From: Hwanghaeella grinnelliae
GTDB taxonomy: Bacteria; Pseudomonadota; Alphaproteobacteria; UBA8366; Aestuariispiraceae
Length of the DNA: 64,000 bases
Reading direction: 5' to 3'
Assembly (NCBI RefSeq): GCF_004005845.1
Contig: NZ_SADE01000001.1
Location: 2,275,858-2,339,857, forward strand
Position 1 is the first letter of the stretch. Each line of letters begins with the position of its first letter. The translations under genes and the position numbers were made by a program. This document shows positions 53,455 to 62,464 of this stretch, piece by piece. The notes under the pieces are model-generated. The model ran no database searches. It saw only the letters and a program-made list of their open reading frames with translations, and was not told where the DNA came from.

Positions 53455-54456
53455 ATGGCGACGCCATCCATTGAGGATGTAATCGGACAGAGCCAGCATC
53501 ACGGGTGGTTGGCGCGAGTGACGAGCCGGCAGACATTTTGGATATTCTTGGCGGCAATCATCGCCTGTGTCCTGCTCTCTCTCGTAACGGACACCTTCGC
53601 GACCGAACGCAATCTCTTCAACGTGACGCGCAATTTCGCCTTTGTCGGCATCATCGCGCTTGGCATGACGACGGTGATCGCGTCGGGCGGGATCGATCTT
53701 TCCGTCGGGTCCTCGGTCGTCCTTTCGGCGATCGTGGTCGGCACAACAATGGCGGCCGGGTTTCCAATCTATGTCGCGGTGCCCCTCGCCATCGGCGCGG
53801 CGCTCTGTGTCGGGCTCTTGAACGGCGTGCTCATCGCCTATGCACAAATGCCCCCCTTCGTCGTCACCTTGGGCACATTGGCCGTCGCGCGCAGCCTGGC
53901 CATGGTTCTGTCCGGCAACAAAATGATTTACGAATTCGGCCCTGACCACGACCTGTTGCTGGGGCTTGGCGGCGGCAGCATGGTCGGCATCGCCAACCCG
54001 GTCTATTTCCTGATGATCCTTGCCGTCTTGACCGGCCTTTCCTACCGCTGGACCCGTTGGGGCCAGCATGTCTTCGCCGTCGGCGGCAATGAGACCGCAG
54101 CGGGGATGACGGGTATTCGCGTCGCCCGGGTAAAGGTATCGGTCTATATGTTCTCCGCCTTCACGGCCGGTGTAACCGGGGTGTTGGAGGTAGGTTGGCT
54201 CGGTGGGGTGACGACCAATTTAGGCCAAAGCATGGAACTAACCGTTATCGCCGCAGCGGTAATCGGCGGCGCCACCCTTGCCGGCGGCAGCGGCACGGCA
54301 CTCGGTGCGGTGGTGGGCGCGGCTTTGATTGAAGTCATCCGGAACAGCCTGATCCTACTGGGCATCAGCACCTTTTGGCAGGGTACCTTCGTCGGCAGCT
54401 TCATTATCATCGCCGTTGCGATCGAAAGAATGCGGAGCCTACGCCAGAATGCCTGA
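53455..54456 (+). CDS. CUT2 sugar ABC transporter permease
   Basis: A 333-residue RbsC/FrcC-like inner-membrane protein with eight to ten transmembrane segments. TTVIASGGIDLSVGS and GNETAAGMTGIRVARVKVSVYMFSAF are family hallmarks, the latter part of the ATPase-contact region. It lies 59 bp after the ATPase gene. The operon would normally continue with catabolic genes, but only a short reading frame follows. Confidence 0.9.
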   Translation: MATPSIEDVIGQSQHHGWLARVTSRQTFWIFLAAIIACVLLSLVTDTFATERNLFNVTRNFAFVGIIALGMTTVIASGGIDLSVGSSVVLSAIVVGTTMAAGFPIYVAVPLAIGAALCVGLLNGVLIAYAQMPPFVVTLGTLAVARSLAMVLSGNKMIYEFGPDHDLLLGLGGGSMVGIANPVYFLMILAVLTGLSYRWTRWGQHVFAVGGNETAAGMTGIRVARVKVSVYMFSAFTAGVTGVLEVGWLGGVTTNLGQSMELTVIAAAVIGGATLAGGSGTALGAVVGAALIEVIRNSLILLGISTFWQGTFVGSFIIIAVAIERMRSLRQNA

Positions 54457-54486
54457 ACCCGAACCGGTTTCAATTTGGGAGAAAAG

Positions 54487-54603
54487 ATGAGCGTTCCCTA
54501 TAAAGGCTCAGTCTTACAGGGCGGCAAGGGGAAACCCAGGAATATGATTATTCTAAAGCCTCCGCGGTCCGTTATGCCAGCATGGCGCCGGCCGGGAACT
54601 TGA
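54487..54603 (+). pseudogene. Possible truncated gene start after the sugar permease
   Basis: A GGGAGAA ribosome site precedes an ATG at 54487 whose frame runs only 38 codons, starting MSVPYKGSVLQGGKGKPRN, and ends inside the 3' end of the convergent C45 gene. The good ribosome site and operon position suggest the 5' remnant of a third or fourth gene of the sugar operon, cut off where the neighbouring gene cluster joins. A genuine 38-residue peptide is also possible. Confidence 0.35.
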
Positions 54604-55579
54604 TCGTCCGGGTCCCAATACTCGGGTTGGTCACCTCGTGATCCCAAACCTCACCCGGCCACCGATACTCGATTGCTCCTCTGGCAGGCCAATAGACGGC
54701 AGTGTAAAGCGTTCCAAACCCGCGGTCATAGGCTAGGGAATACAAGGGCGGTTTCTGAAACGCGGCTATAAAACGATCCGCCGGTTCATCATGCAGGGTC
54801 AAGCGTTGCAACAGGAACCTCTCCCGCTCGACCGTTGCGGTTGCCCGCGCATGCCGATGCCATTCCACCTGCTCCTGATGGTTTGTCGCGACCGGCTGGT
54901 CCGTCACGCTGGTCCCGCGATCCGGTGACATATAGACGGTGTTGTACCGGCCATTCTTATCAACGACCGTAACATTATAGGCCATGTGACAGGGAATGCG
55001 TTTCAGTGCCCGGACGGCTTCTTGTGTGGTTCGGCAGAACTCCAGCACATAGCGAATGATGATCGGCACGCCGAAACCGTCACCGACGATGGTTCGACCG
55101 CCGAATGTGAGCGAAACGGCCAGTCCGGCTTCGTTCATCCCGTCAACCAAACCAAACAGACCGTCCGTCATGCCTGTGACCCATCGATCGTTCCAGCGGC
55201 TGTTAAGGATCACCGCGTCGGAAAGTGCCGGTGGGTAGTCATAGTTACGAACCAGCAGCGGTTCGTCGCCGGCTTTTACTGCTTGCGAGCAACCCGACAG
55301 ATAGGGCGGCGGGCAATAGAAGCTCAAGAAACGGGCCGCTACATCCCCACCGCCTACCAGTTCAACAAGTTTGTCATATGTCGGAACCAATTCCGGCATA
55401 TGCTTTTTCAACGCTCTATAGCCCGCAAGGTATGTTTGCCGTGCCTCTACACCTTCGGAAAGAAACCAGCGTTCATAGGCGGGCCAATACGCTTCGAACA
55501 GGGCGCGCCACCGGTCCCCGGGCTTAGCCTCGGAGACCGATTGGAATGTCAACATTGCGCCCTGCGAACCCCAGTTCAC
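54572..55579 (-). CDS. C45-family (acyl-CoA:6-APA acyltransferase-like) Ntn hydrolase
   Basis: A 335-residue Ntn-hydrolase-fold protein of the C45/choloylglycine-like group. The probable nucleophile is C97 in YLSGCSQAV, and the following RNYDYPP matches the family RNxD motif. DGMNEAGLAVSLTFGG and the C-terminal VATNHQEQVEW also fit. Members cleave or transfer acyl groups on amides; if it self-processes, cleavage would be before C97. It is last in the minus-strand operon, 21 bp after the ATP-grasp ligase. GTG at 55579 has the better ribosome site (GGCGGAG); ATG 55555 is an alternative. Confidence 0.8.
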   Translation of the reverse strand: MNWGSQGAMLTFQSVSEAKPGDRWRALFEAYWPAYERWFLSEGVEARQTYLAGYRALKKHMPELVPTYDKLVELVGGGDVAARFLSFYCPPPYLSGCSQAVKAGDEPLLVRNYDYPPALSDAVILNSRWNDRWVTGMTDGLFGLVDGMNEAGLAVSLTFGGRTIVGDGFGVPIIIRYVLEFCRTTQEAVRALKRIPCHMAYNVTVVDKNGRYNTVYMSPDRGTSVTDQPVATNHQEQVEWHRHARATATVERERFLLQRLTLHDEPADRFIAAFQKPPLYSLAYDRGFGTLYTAVYWPARGAIEYRWPGEVWDHEVTNPSIGTRTIKFPAGAMLA

Positions 55580-55600
55580 TACGAAAGCTCCGCCTATAGC

Positions 55601-57196
55601 TTAAAGGATCTTAAACGCCGGTTCCGAGGTCTGCATCGGCAGGGCGCTCGGCAAGGGGCGCGCCTTGTACTGGCTCTTTATCCCTTCAATCCACGCCTTG
55701 GACCGCTTGGTCAGACGGAACTTATCGTCCATCGCACGACCACGGGTGATCAAGATGCCTAGATCCGCGCCTTCATAACGGAAATCGCCGACACCTTGAA
55801 TGCGCAAGAAAAAGGCCTCTGCTTCACTCTCGACCGCACGGCGGTGATAGTCGAACCGGTTATACTCGACCGACCCATCCGGCATAAGCCTCCAGATGCC
55901 ACTTTCCGGCGCTTGCGTAATGATGTCGACATTATCGTCGGTATGCTTGACCACCATCTGGCACCATTGATCGATATTATCCGGGTCCGCCCAGCGGTCG
56001 TTCAATTCTTCGACGTTCAGGTCGAACTCTACACCGGAAAATTCCAGTAGATGGAACAGGAACAGCGGAGCATCCGCATGGGCGAAAGCCGCGTGGTTGG
56101 TCATGGAACTTGCACCAGTGACGCGTGGATTACACTCGCCGAGATAGATGGACCCGTCGTCCTGATCGATCAGGAAGTCGAGTTCGAAATATCCACGATA
56201 GCCTTCCTCCACAAGCTGGTTTCCGAAGTCGAACGTATACTTGCGTGCGGCGTCACGAATTTTCTGGTCGAAGGCACCGGCGAAAATTTCATTGCCGCAC
56301 CAACCGCCGCGATAGGGCGTCAATTCCTTGAACCCGACCAGTTCGGTCATCAACGGACCGACGATCGTCCCCTGTTTCGTCGCACAGGCCTCGATGGCCG
56401 ACCCGCGGCAGGTGATGCGCTTCATGATCTTGATTTCGCCCTTGCCGACAATCTCATGCTCATGTTTGCGGAAATCCGCTTCGGTTTTGATGAAGAAGGT
56501 CGTGTGTCCGGAATCGCCGAATGCCGACTGCAGCACCAGGTCATTTCCGATCGGTTCGGAAACTTCCTTCAGATGCTCCCAACTCTTCACAACCGACAGG
56601 ACGTTGGGCACGCTGGGCACGCCGGCCTTGTTGCCGATTCTAACCGTTTCAATCTTGTGATCGATCTTTTCGCGCAGTTTCGCCTTCGGGAACCAAACTT
56701 CGATCCCCAACTCCTTACAAATTTTCTCGACACGCTCATCAAACATCAGGAAAACCGCCTTCGGCTTTCCCCCTTTCGAGCGGATGAAGTCGATGACCTC
56801 TTTATGCTCCAAAAGATATGCGTTGATGTCTTCGATCGACTCGAACTCCGCATGCGGCTGCTCGCTCGGCACAAAGGCGTTCGGGTGACGACCGTCGTAG
56901 CAATCGATGTAATTGATGTAGCGGAAGTTCCGGCACCACTCATCAATGCCCAAAAGATTGAAGTTCGTCGCACTGATAAAGAAAATGGGGTCTTCGTTCC
57001 GGTGGAAATACCGACGGACCTCCGAAATATTTTTCAGCTTCACATTTTTATTGGGCGGCCGCCGCGCAGCAACCGCCTTTTTCGCGCCGGCTTTCTTCGC
57101 CCTGGCCTTCTTCGCGCTGGCCTTCTTCGCGCTGCTCTTCTTGGCGGCGCTTTTCGTTGCAGCCTTGGCAGCCTTACTCGTTGCTTTTGCACTCAT
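55601..57196 (-). CDS. ATP-grasp ligase with Lys/Ala-rich histone-H1-like N-terminal tail
   Basis: A 531-residue protein. Residues 1-45 are a basic tail of repeating SAKKA/RAKKA/GAKKA units, with 14 lysines in the first 40 positions. From about residue 55 a biotin-carboxylase-like ATP-grasp enzyme follows, with FELDFLIDQDDGSIYLGECNPRVTGASS (about residues 335-362) as the metal/ATP-binding block. No biotin or CoA domain is present, so carboxylate-amine ligation is more likely than carboxylation. It lies 92 bp behind the decarboxylase and just before the C45 hydrolase, which could reverse an amide it makes. GGGAG precedes the ATG at 57196. Confidence 0.8.
   Translation of the reverse strand: MSAKATSKAAKAATKSAAKKSSAKKASAKKARAKKAGAKKAVAARRPPNKNVKLKNISEVRRYFHRNEDPIFFISATNFNLLGIDEWCRNFRYINYIDCYDGRHPNAFVPSEQPHAEFESIEDINAYLLEHKEVIDFIRSKGGKPKAVFLMFDERVEKICKELGIEVWFPKAKLREKIDHKIETVRIGNKAGVPSVPNVLSVVKSWEHLKEVSEPIGNDLVLQSAFGDSGHTTFFIKTEADFRKHEHEIVGKGEIKIMKRITCRGSAIEACATKQGTIVGPLMTELVGFKELTPYRGGWCGNEIFAGAFDQKIRDAARKYTFDFGNQLVEEGYRGYFELDFLIDQDDGSIYLGECNPRVTGASSMTNHAAFAHADAPLFLFHLLEFSGVEFDLNVEELNDRWADPDNIDQWCQMVVKHTDDNVDIITQAPESGIWRLMPDGSVEYNRFDYHRRAVESEAEAFFLRIQGVGDFRYEGADLGILITRGRAMDDKFRLTKRSKAWIEGIKSQYKARPLPSALPMQTSEPAFKIL
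57080..57150 (-). repeat. 15-bp coding minisatellite in the ATP-grasp gene
   Basis: On the plus strand, units close to TTCTTCGCGCTGGCC recur every 15 bases about four times, encoding the successive AKKA-type pentapeptides of the N-terminal tail. Such repeats can expand or contract by slippage in frame. Confidence 0.7.
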
Positions 57197-57288
57197 GAAG
57201 TGACTCCCTCTTCTCTGTTCCATGTTATCTGGACGGCGTCTTCTTTATCCCAGCGGGGACGCTTCGCCCTTTTCGATTTTTATTTTGC

Positions 57289-60051
57289 CTACTTGCCACG
57301 CATCCTTTCAGCGGATCTGACCAAGGCATCTTCCGTAAACACCCGTAACCCCAAATCCGATCGATAGCCGTGAATTTCCTTAACGTCCAAGTTTCGCAGA
57401 AATTCGATAATTTCGTCGCTGACCACCTGTCCCGGCACAAGGATCGGAAAGCCGGGGGGATAGGGAATGATGAATGTCGCGGAGACGACCTGGCGCCCCT
57501 CTTCCATCGCCTTGGCCAATGTTCCGTCCGTTAGTCCCAGATACTCACATTCTTCTTCCGCATAGGCCAAGAAGAACGCCGTGCGCATGTCTCCTTCCGG
57601 TGTCGTCCCATTCGGATCCGGCCGAAACGCGTCATGAAACCGCGAAAAGTCAGGAAGTGGTGGCAATTCGTGAGTCAGGGAATGGACCTTCTTTTCGTGA
57701 ACGCGGCGTTCCGGCCCGTTCATATCTTCAGTCCGTTCTTCCAGGTCCTTCGCGATCTTCACCAAAATTTCGATCAGATAGGCGATCGAACTCCGGGTGG
57801 TCCCGATATTGGTCATGAAGAGGACGGTGTTCCGCGACGTCTTGTTGATCTGAATGCCGTACTGGTCCATCAGGACGTCGTTCTTGAAGGTATCCCCGTC
57901 AAGTCCGGTTCCACCGACGAACAGGGTTACCCGTGTTGCATCCAGGCAAAATTCGTCGCCGGACCAGGCATCCCAGATTTCGTTCCAACCCCGTTCCGGG
58001 TCATAGTAACTCTCAATACCCGACTGCCGGTGCTCGGCCGGGATCATATCGCGAACCGTCAACACCTTGAAGTGTTTGGAAAGCAGCGGGTGGGTGCTGA
58101 CCCTCTGCCGAAGGACCATCGCCAATTCAACCTGCTTCTGAACCAAGTCGAACCCTTCGAGTTCGACTTGCCGGCGACCAACATCCAACGACGCCAAAAT
58201 TTGGTAATTTGGCGATGTCGACGTATGCGTCATGTAGGCTTCGTGGAACGACTCCTCCACTTTGGAATTGAAGTCCTGATCGTACATATGGATCATCGAT
58301 CCCTGCCGAAGCGCCGTCAGGGTCTTATGAGTGGATTGTGTCGCATAAGCACGAATTCGGACCTTATCCGGGTCCGGATAGAGGTGCTTTTCCAACAACC
58401 CGTCGATATCCCCGTCTTTGACTTTGGCGAGTTCCTTCTGCTTCTTTGCATACAAGGTCCGATATGCTTCCGACTTGTATTTCTTCCGGAGCGTGTCCGC
58501 CGAATGCATCGCCGTACGGGTTCGATACGTCGGCCCGAAACGTGCGAAACCGAACCACGCCTCATCCCACAGAAAAACGAGGTCCGGTTTGATTGCCAGA
58601 CATTCTTCCATGTAACGCTCGACGTTGTATACGATCCCGTCGAATGTGCAGTTGGTCAGCAAAAGCATCTTGACACGGTGAAGCTTCCCGGCCGCCTTCA
58701 ATTCCAGCAGGATCTTTTTGATTTCCCGCAAGGGAACCGCGCCATACATTGAATACTGATGTAGTGGAAAAGAATCCAGGTAGATCACTTCCGCGCCCGA
58801 AAGGACCATCCCATAGTGGTGCGACTTGTGGCAGTCGCGGTCGACGAGAACGATATCCCCGGGACGAACCAGTGCCTGCACGACAATCTTGTTGCAGGTG
58901 GACGTGCCATTTGTCGCAAAGAATGTCTTCCTTGCCCCAAACGCCCGGGCGGCCATTTCCTGCGCCTTCTTGATCGGGCCGTGAGGTTCCAGAAGCGAGT
59001 CGAGCCCGCCGGATGTCGCAGAGGTTTCCGCCAGGAAAATATTCATGCCATAGAATTCGCCCATGTCCTTGATCCAGTGCGATTTCGCAATGGATTTCCC
59101 GCGGGAAATCGGCATGGCATGGAACACGCCGGTTGGCTGCTTGGAATACTGCTTCAAGGCCGTAAAGAACGGGGTGTCGTATCGTGCATCGACCCCGCGC
59201 AGGATGTTAGTATGAAGCTCCAAAAAGTCTTCGCGATTGTAGAAGACACGACGGCAGGCATCGCCGACACGGCCCGCAATGTCTTCTACCGCTTGGTCTG
59301 TCACCAAATAAAGGTCGAGTTCGGGGCGCATGGCATTGACGACGTCGGCCAGTGCAACGCCATAATCCTGCGGCTCCAAGTCGTCCAGGTTCTCCAATTG
59401 CGCCTGCATAAGATACCTGTTGAGGACTGGCATATTGTGGGCGGAACGCAGTTTGAAACCGAAACGAATGACAACGGATTGGATCGCCGGATTAAACAGA
59501 ACCGCGATCAGCGCATCTTCGAAACTTGGAACGAAGATCGGTTCATAAGTGAACGCGTCTTCATCGCGCCTGAAATCAGTGAGACTGTCTCTCTGTTGCC
59601 GCTGCTGCGCGTGGCTGATGTCGTCGACGATCAGGACCTCGAAATAAGGACGTCGGCGGATCCGCTCGTCGTTATCCTCCGCCTCTTCCTCGTCCTGCTC
59701 GGAAACATCGATGATTGAATGCAGATTGATGTGTTTGCGGCGGTAGCTCTCGCTCATCAGCGCGCCGACGATCTTGTTCACAAGGGCGAAAAGCTCTTCA
59801 TACGCTTCATCGCGAAACAATGACTTGATCTGCAGCACCACCAGTCGGCCCGGAAAAGCAAAATACTCTTCCATCGGCGAAACCTGCTCTATGAGAGAGC
59901 TGACGGCTTCCAGATCGTCCGGCCTTCCCCGCCCTTCCGCCAGTCGTTGGCAGAGATTCTTAATTCTGTTCCATGTATCCGCCCGGAACATCGAGGCATT
60001 GTAGTACTGACTGAGTGAACTTCTTGTTTGTGTCTTCGCTTTTCGCGGCAC
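57289..60051 (-). CDS. Orn/Lys/Arg decarboxylase family protein, long form
   Basis: A 920-residue fold-type I basic amino acid decarboxylase. A receiver-like N-terminal (wing) domain spans about 1-290. The PLP domain has FFATNGTSTCNK (377-388), DRDCHKSHHYG (404-414), FLWDEAWFGFARF (493-505) and the Schiff-base lysine K576 in ATQSTHKTL. A Lys-rich stretch of about 60 residues (507-565) between DEAW and STHK is longer than in AdiA/CadA. At 920 residues the protein is much longer than the usual 710-760. The start is GTG at 60051, sharing its G with the nitrilase stop (TAGTG) behind a GGGGGGAA site. The amino acid used cannot be read. Confidence 0.87.
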   Translation of the reverse strand: MPRKAKTQTRSSLSQYYNASMFRADTWNRIKNLCQRLAEGRGRPDDLEAVSSLIEQVSPMEEYFAFPGRLVVLQIKSLFRDEAYEELFALVNKIVGALMSESYRRKHINLHSIIDVSEQDEEEAEDNDERIRRRPYFEVLIVDDISHAQQRQQRDSLTDFRRDEDAFTYEPIFVPSFEDALIAVLFNPAIQSVVIRFGFKLRSAHNMPVLNRYLMQAQLENLDDLEPQDYGVALADVVNAMRPELDLYLVTDQAVEDIAGRVGDACRRVFYNREDFLELHTNILRGVDARYDTPFFTALKQYSKQPTGVFHAMPISRGKSIAKSHWIKDMGEFYGMNIFLAETSATSGGLDSLLEPHGPIKKAQEMAARAFGARKTFFATNGTSTCNKIVVQALVRPGDIVLVDRDCHKSHHYGMVLSGAEVIYLDSFPLHQYSMYGAVPLREIKKILLELKAAGKLHRVKMLLLTNCTFDGIVYNVERYMEECLAIKPDLVFLWDEAWFGFARFGPTYRTRTAMHSADTLRKKYKSEAYRTLYAKKQKELAKVKDGDIDGLLEKHLYPDPDKVRIRAYATQSTHKTLTALRQGSMIHMYDQDFNSKVEESFHEAYMTHTSTSPNYQILASLDVGRRQVELEGFDLVQKQVELAMVLRQRVSTHPLLSKHFKVLTVRDMIPAEHRQSGIESYYDPERGWNEIWDAWSGDEFCLDATRVTLFVGGTGLDGDTFKNDVLMDQYGIQINKTSRNTVLFMTNIGTTRSSIAYLIEILVKIAKDLEERTEDMNGPERRVHEKKVHSLTHELPPLPDFSRFHDAFRPDPNGTTPEGDMRTAFFLAYAEEECEYLGLTDGTLAKAMEEGRQVVSATFIIPYPPGFPILVPGQVVSDEIIEFLRNLDVKEIHGYRSDLGLRVFTEDALVRSAERMRGK

Positions 60052-61016
60052 TAGTCGATTCCCCCCGTTATTGCCTGCACCACGCGCGGATCAAAGTTTG
60101 GTTGATCGCTCACGGTTTGCAGCGGCATTGTTTTTGCCGGTTCTGGAACACCGATACCTTCACGGGTACCTTGAAGCGGCATTCCCAATTCTCCCAGACT
60201 GTCCAGATAGTCACTTTGGTACCCCGGCTGGTAGACGGGGAATTCGGCGTTTCCGTCCCGGAAACTCTTCAACGTTTGCCCAAGGCCACGCAGCCCGGTT
60301 GCCCGTTGGCGTCGAACCGTTTCAAAGTCGACCTCGATCGGGATGATCTCCTCCTGACCGGCCGATTGATAAATCAAATTCCCAGCCGGCCCGACGACCA
60401 GTGATCGCCCGACGCCGCCAGCCCCAAGGCCGTTGATATCAAAGATGTAGCATTGGAACATTGCGGCGGAAGATCGGGCGATTGAAAGTTCGACGTCCCG
60501 ATCGATTGTGCCGGTCAAGACCGGGTGCAGCAGCACTTCCGCCCCCATGGCCGTCAACTGCCGCATCGTCTCGGGGAACCAAATGTCGTAGCAGATCGAA
60601 AGTCCGAACCGCCCCACATCGGGCACATCGAAAACAAGGCATTCGCTGCCGCCGGTAACCCCGTGCTCGTAGGGCGCGAAAGGAAACATCTTTCTATAAC
60701 GCGCCACGACTTCACCAGCCGGATTGATTACGACAGCCTCATTATAAAGTTTGTCCTCGCTTCGCACGAACATCGAACCGGGGATGATCCAAACATTGTG
60801 CTGCCGGGCCTTCTCCTGAAACACGGCCAAGACTTCATCAAGGTTGGCCGGGTGGTTTTCCGGAACCGGCCCGTAAGGCGCCAATTCGCTGAACAGAATC
60901 ATCTGAACCCAAGGAAACCGTAACATTGCCAAGTCAATCTTGTGGCTCATCGCGGATACGTTCTCGTGGAGAGCGGCGACGTTCATTTGAATTCCGGCAA
61001 TGGCAAACGGGATCAT
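60051..61016 (-). CDS. Carbon-nitrogen hydrolase (nitrilase superfamily)
   Basis: A 321-residue amidase with the complete Glu-Lys-Cys triad: E44 (LFSELAPYG), K109 (RKMFPF) and C142 (SICYDIWFPE). Relatives include N-carbamoylputrescine amidase, omega-amidase and aliphatic amidases; the ARSSAAMFQCYIFDING segment supports an amidase. It overlaps the decarboxylase start by one base, so both are translated from one message. An amide or carbamoyl derivative of the decarboxylation product is the natural substrate guess. The last 60 residues extend past the catalytic fold. Confidence 0.87.
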   Translation of the reverse strand: MIPFAIAGIQMNVAALHENVSAMSHKIDLAMLRFPWVQMILFSELAPYGPVPENHPANLDEVLAVFQEKARQHNVWIIPGSMFVRSEDKLYNEAVVINPAGEVVARYRKMFPFAPYEHGVTGGSECLVFDVPDVGRFGLSICYDIWFPETMRQLTAMGAEVLLHPVLTGTIDRDVELSIARSSAAMFQCYIFDINGLGAGGVGRSLVVGPAGNLIYQSAGQEEIIPIEVDFETVRRQRATGLRGLGQTLKSFRDGNAEFPVYQPGYQSDYLDSLGELGMPLQGTREGIGVPEPAKTMPLQTVSDQPNFDPRVVQAITGGID

Positions 61017-61126
61017 CTAGTTCTTTCCTGCCCATCAGGGCTTGCTACTTTTGAACAAAGGTATCCAGGTGACAACGCTTGGCTGTCATCATGGCCCATG
61101 AAGTCTCAACCGAGGATCGTAATCCC

Positions 61127-62431
61127 CTATTCGGCCGCGGCGGAAAACGTGGCGACCTGGCGCAAAGACTGCTCCAGAATCGTCATTCCCTCGTCGACAA
61201 CCGCATCACTCGCCGTCAGCGGAACCAATATGCGGATGCTGTTTCCGAACACGCCGCAGGACAACAGGATCAAACCATTGTCCAGGGCCTGCGCGCAAAG
61301 CGCCTTGGCCGCCGCCGCGTTCGGTATGTTTGTTCCGTGCCGCTCGACCAATTCGAAGGCTATCATTGCGCCGAGCTGGCGGATGTCACCAATCGGCAGA
61401 TAGTCCTCCCGCGACGCTGCAGCCCGAATACGGTCGACGACACGATTCCCCAATGCCTCTGCGCGCTGGTTCAGCCCAAGCCGCTCGATTTCGTCGAGTA
61501 CACCGAGGGCCGCAGCACAACTCACGGGATTGCCGCCATAGGTGCCACCCAAGCCACCGGGTTCGGGTGCATCCATGATCTCCGCCTTGCCGACAACACC
61601 GGCCAGTGGGAAGCCGCCCGCCATGCTTTTCGCCATGGTAATCATATCAGGTTCAACACCGGAATGCTCTATGGCAAAGAGTTTTCCGGTACGACAGAAG
61701 CCGGACTGGATCTCATCGGCTATCAAAAGGATGCCATGACGATCGCACACTTGCCGCAGGTGTTGCAGCAGCTCGGTCGGGGCAATGTAGAATCCCCCTT
61801 CCCCCTGCACCGGCTCAATAATGATCGCCGCCACCCGTTCCGGTTCGATATCCGCACGGAACAGCTGCTCAAGCGCCGCTACCGTATCGTCGACCGTCAC
61901 ACCATGCATCGGCATCGGGAATGGAAGATGGTAGACCTCTCCCGGGAAAGGGCCGAAGCCCTTCTTGTAAGGCGCGACCTTCCCCGTCAGCCCCATGGTC
62001 AGATTGGTCCGTCCATGAAACCCGCCGGAGAATGCAATAACGCCGGAACGGCCGGTATAGGCCCGGGCAATCTTGATGGCGTTTTCCACCGCTTCCGCGC
62101 CGGTCGTCACGAAAAGGCTTTTCTTTGCCGATTTTCCCGGCGCAAGCGTATTCAGTTTTTCAGCCAGTTCGACATAGGGCTCGTATGGAACAACCTGATA
62201 GGCCGTATGCGTGAACCGCGCCATTTGCTCGGCGGCCCGGGCCAGAACGGCTGGATTGCAATGCCCCGTATTCAGGACTGCGATCCCACCGGCAAAATCA
62301 ACATAGCGCCGACCTTCGACGTCCCAGAGCTCGGCATTTTCCGCCTTTTGGGCGAAAATCTGCGTCGCTGTGGCGACGCCGCGCGGTGTCGCCGCCTGAC
62401 GGCGGATATTCAAGGAGTTATTATCAGTCAT
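61127..62431 (-). CDS. gabT: 4-aminobutyrate aminotransferase-like class III aminotransferase
   Basis: A 434-residue PLP enzyme close to GabT. VTTGAEAVENAIKIARAYTGRSG binds PLP phosphate, LLIADEIQSGFCRTGK holds the cofactor aspartate and MAKSMAGGFPLAGV the Schiff-base lysine. It moves an omega-amino group (4-aminobutyrate, 5-aminovalerate or a diamine derivative) to 2-oxoglutarate. It sits upstream of the nitrilase-decarboxylase pair, suggesting polyamine-derived amines as substrates. No succinate-semialdehyde dehydrogenase is adjacent. Confidence 0.85.
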   Translation of the reverse strand: MTDNNSLNIRRQAATPRGVATATQIFAQKAENAELWDVEGRRYVDFAGGIAVLNTGHCNPAVLARAAEQMARFTHTAYQVVPYEPYVELAEKLNTLAPGKSAKKSLFVTTGAEAVENAIKIARAYTGRSGVIAFSGGFHGRTNLTMGLTGKVAPYKKGFGPFPGEVYHLPFPMPMHGVTVDDTVAALEQLFRADIEPERVAAIIIEPVQGEGGFYIAPTELLQHLRQVCDRHGILLIADEIQSGFCRTGKLFAIEHSGVEPDMITMAKSMAGGFPLAGVVGKAEIMDAPEPGGLGGTYGGNPVSCAAALGVLDEIERLGLNQRAEALGNRVVDRIRAAASREDYLPIGDIRQLGAMIAFELVERHGTNIPNAAAAKALCAQALDNGLILLSCGVFGNSIRILVPLTASDAVVDEGMTILEQSLRQVATFSAAAE

Positions 62432-62464
62432 TCCACCAGCCCTTCGAAGAATTGCATGGATGCT

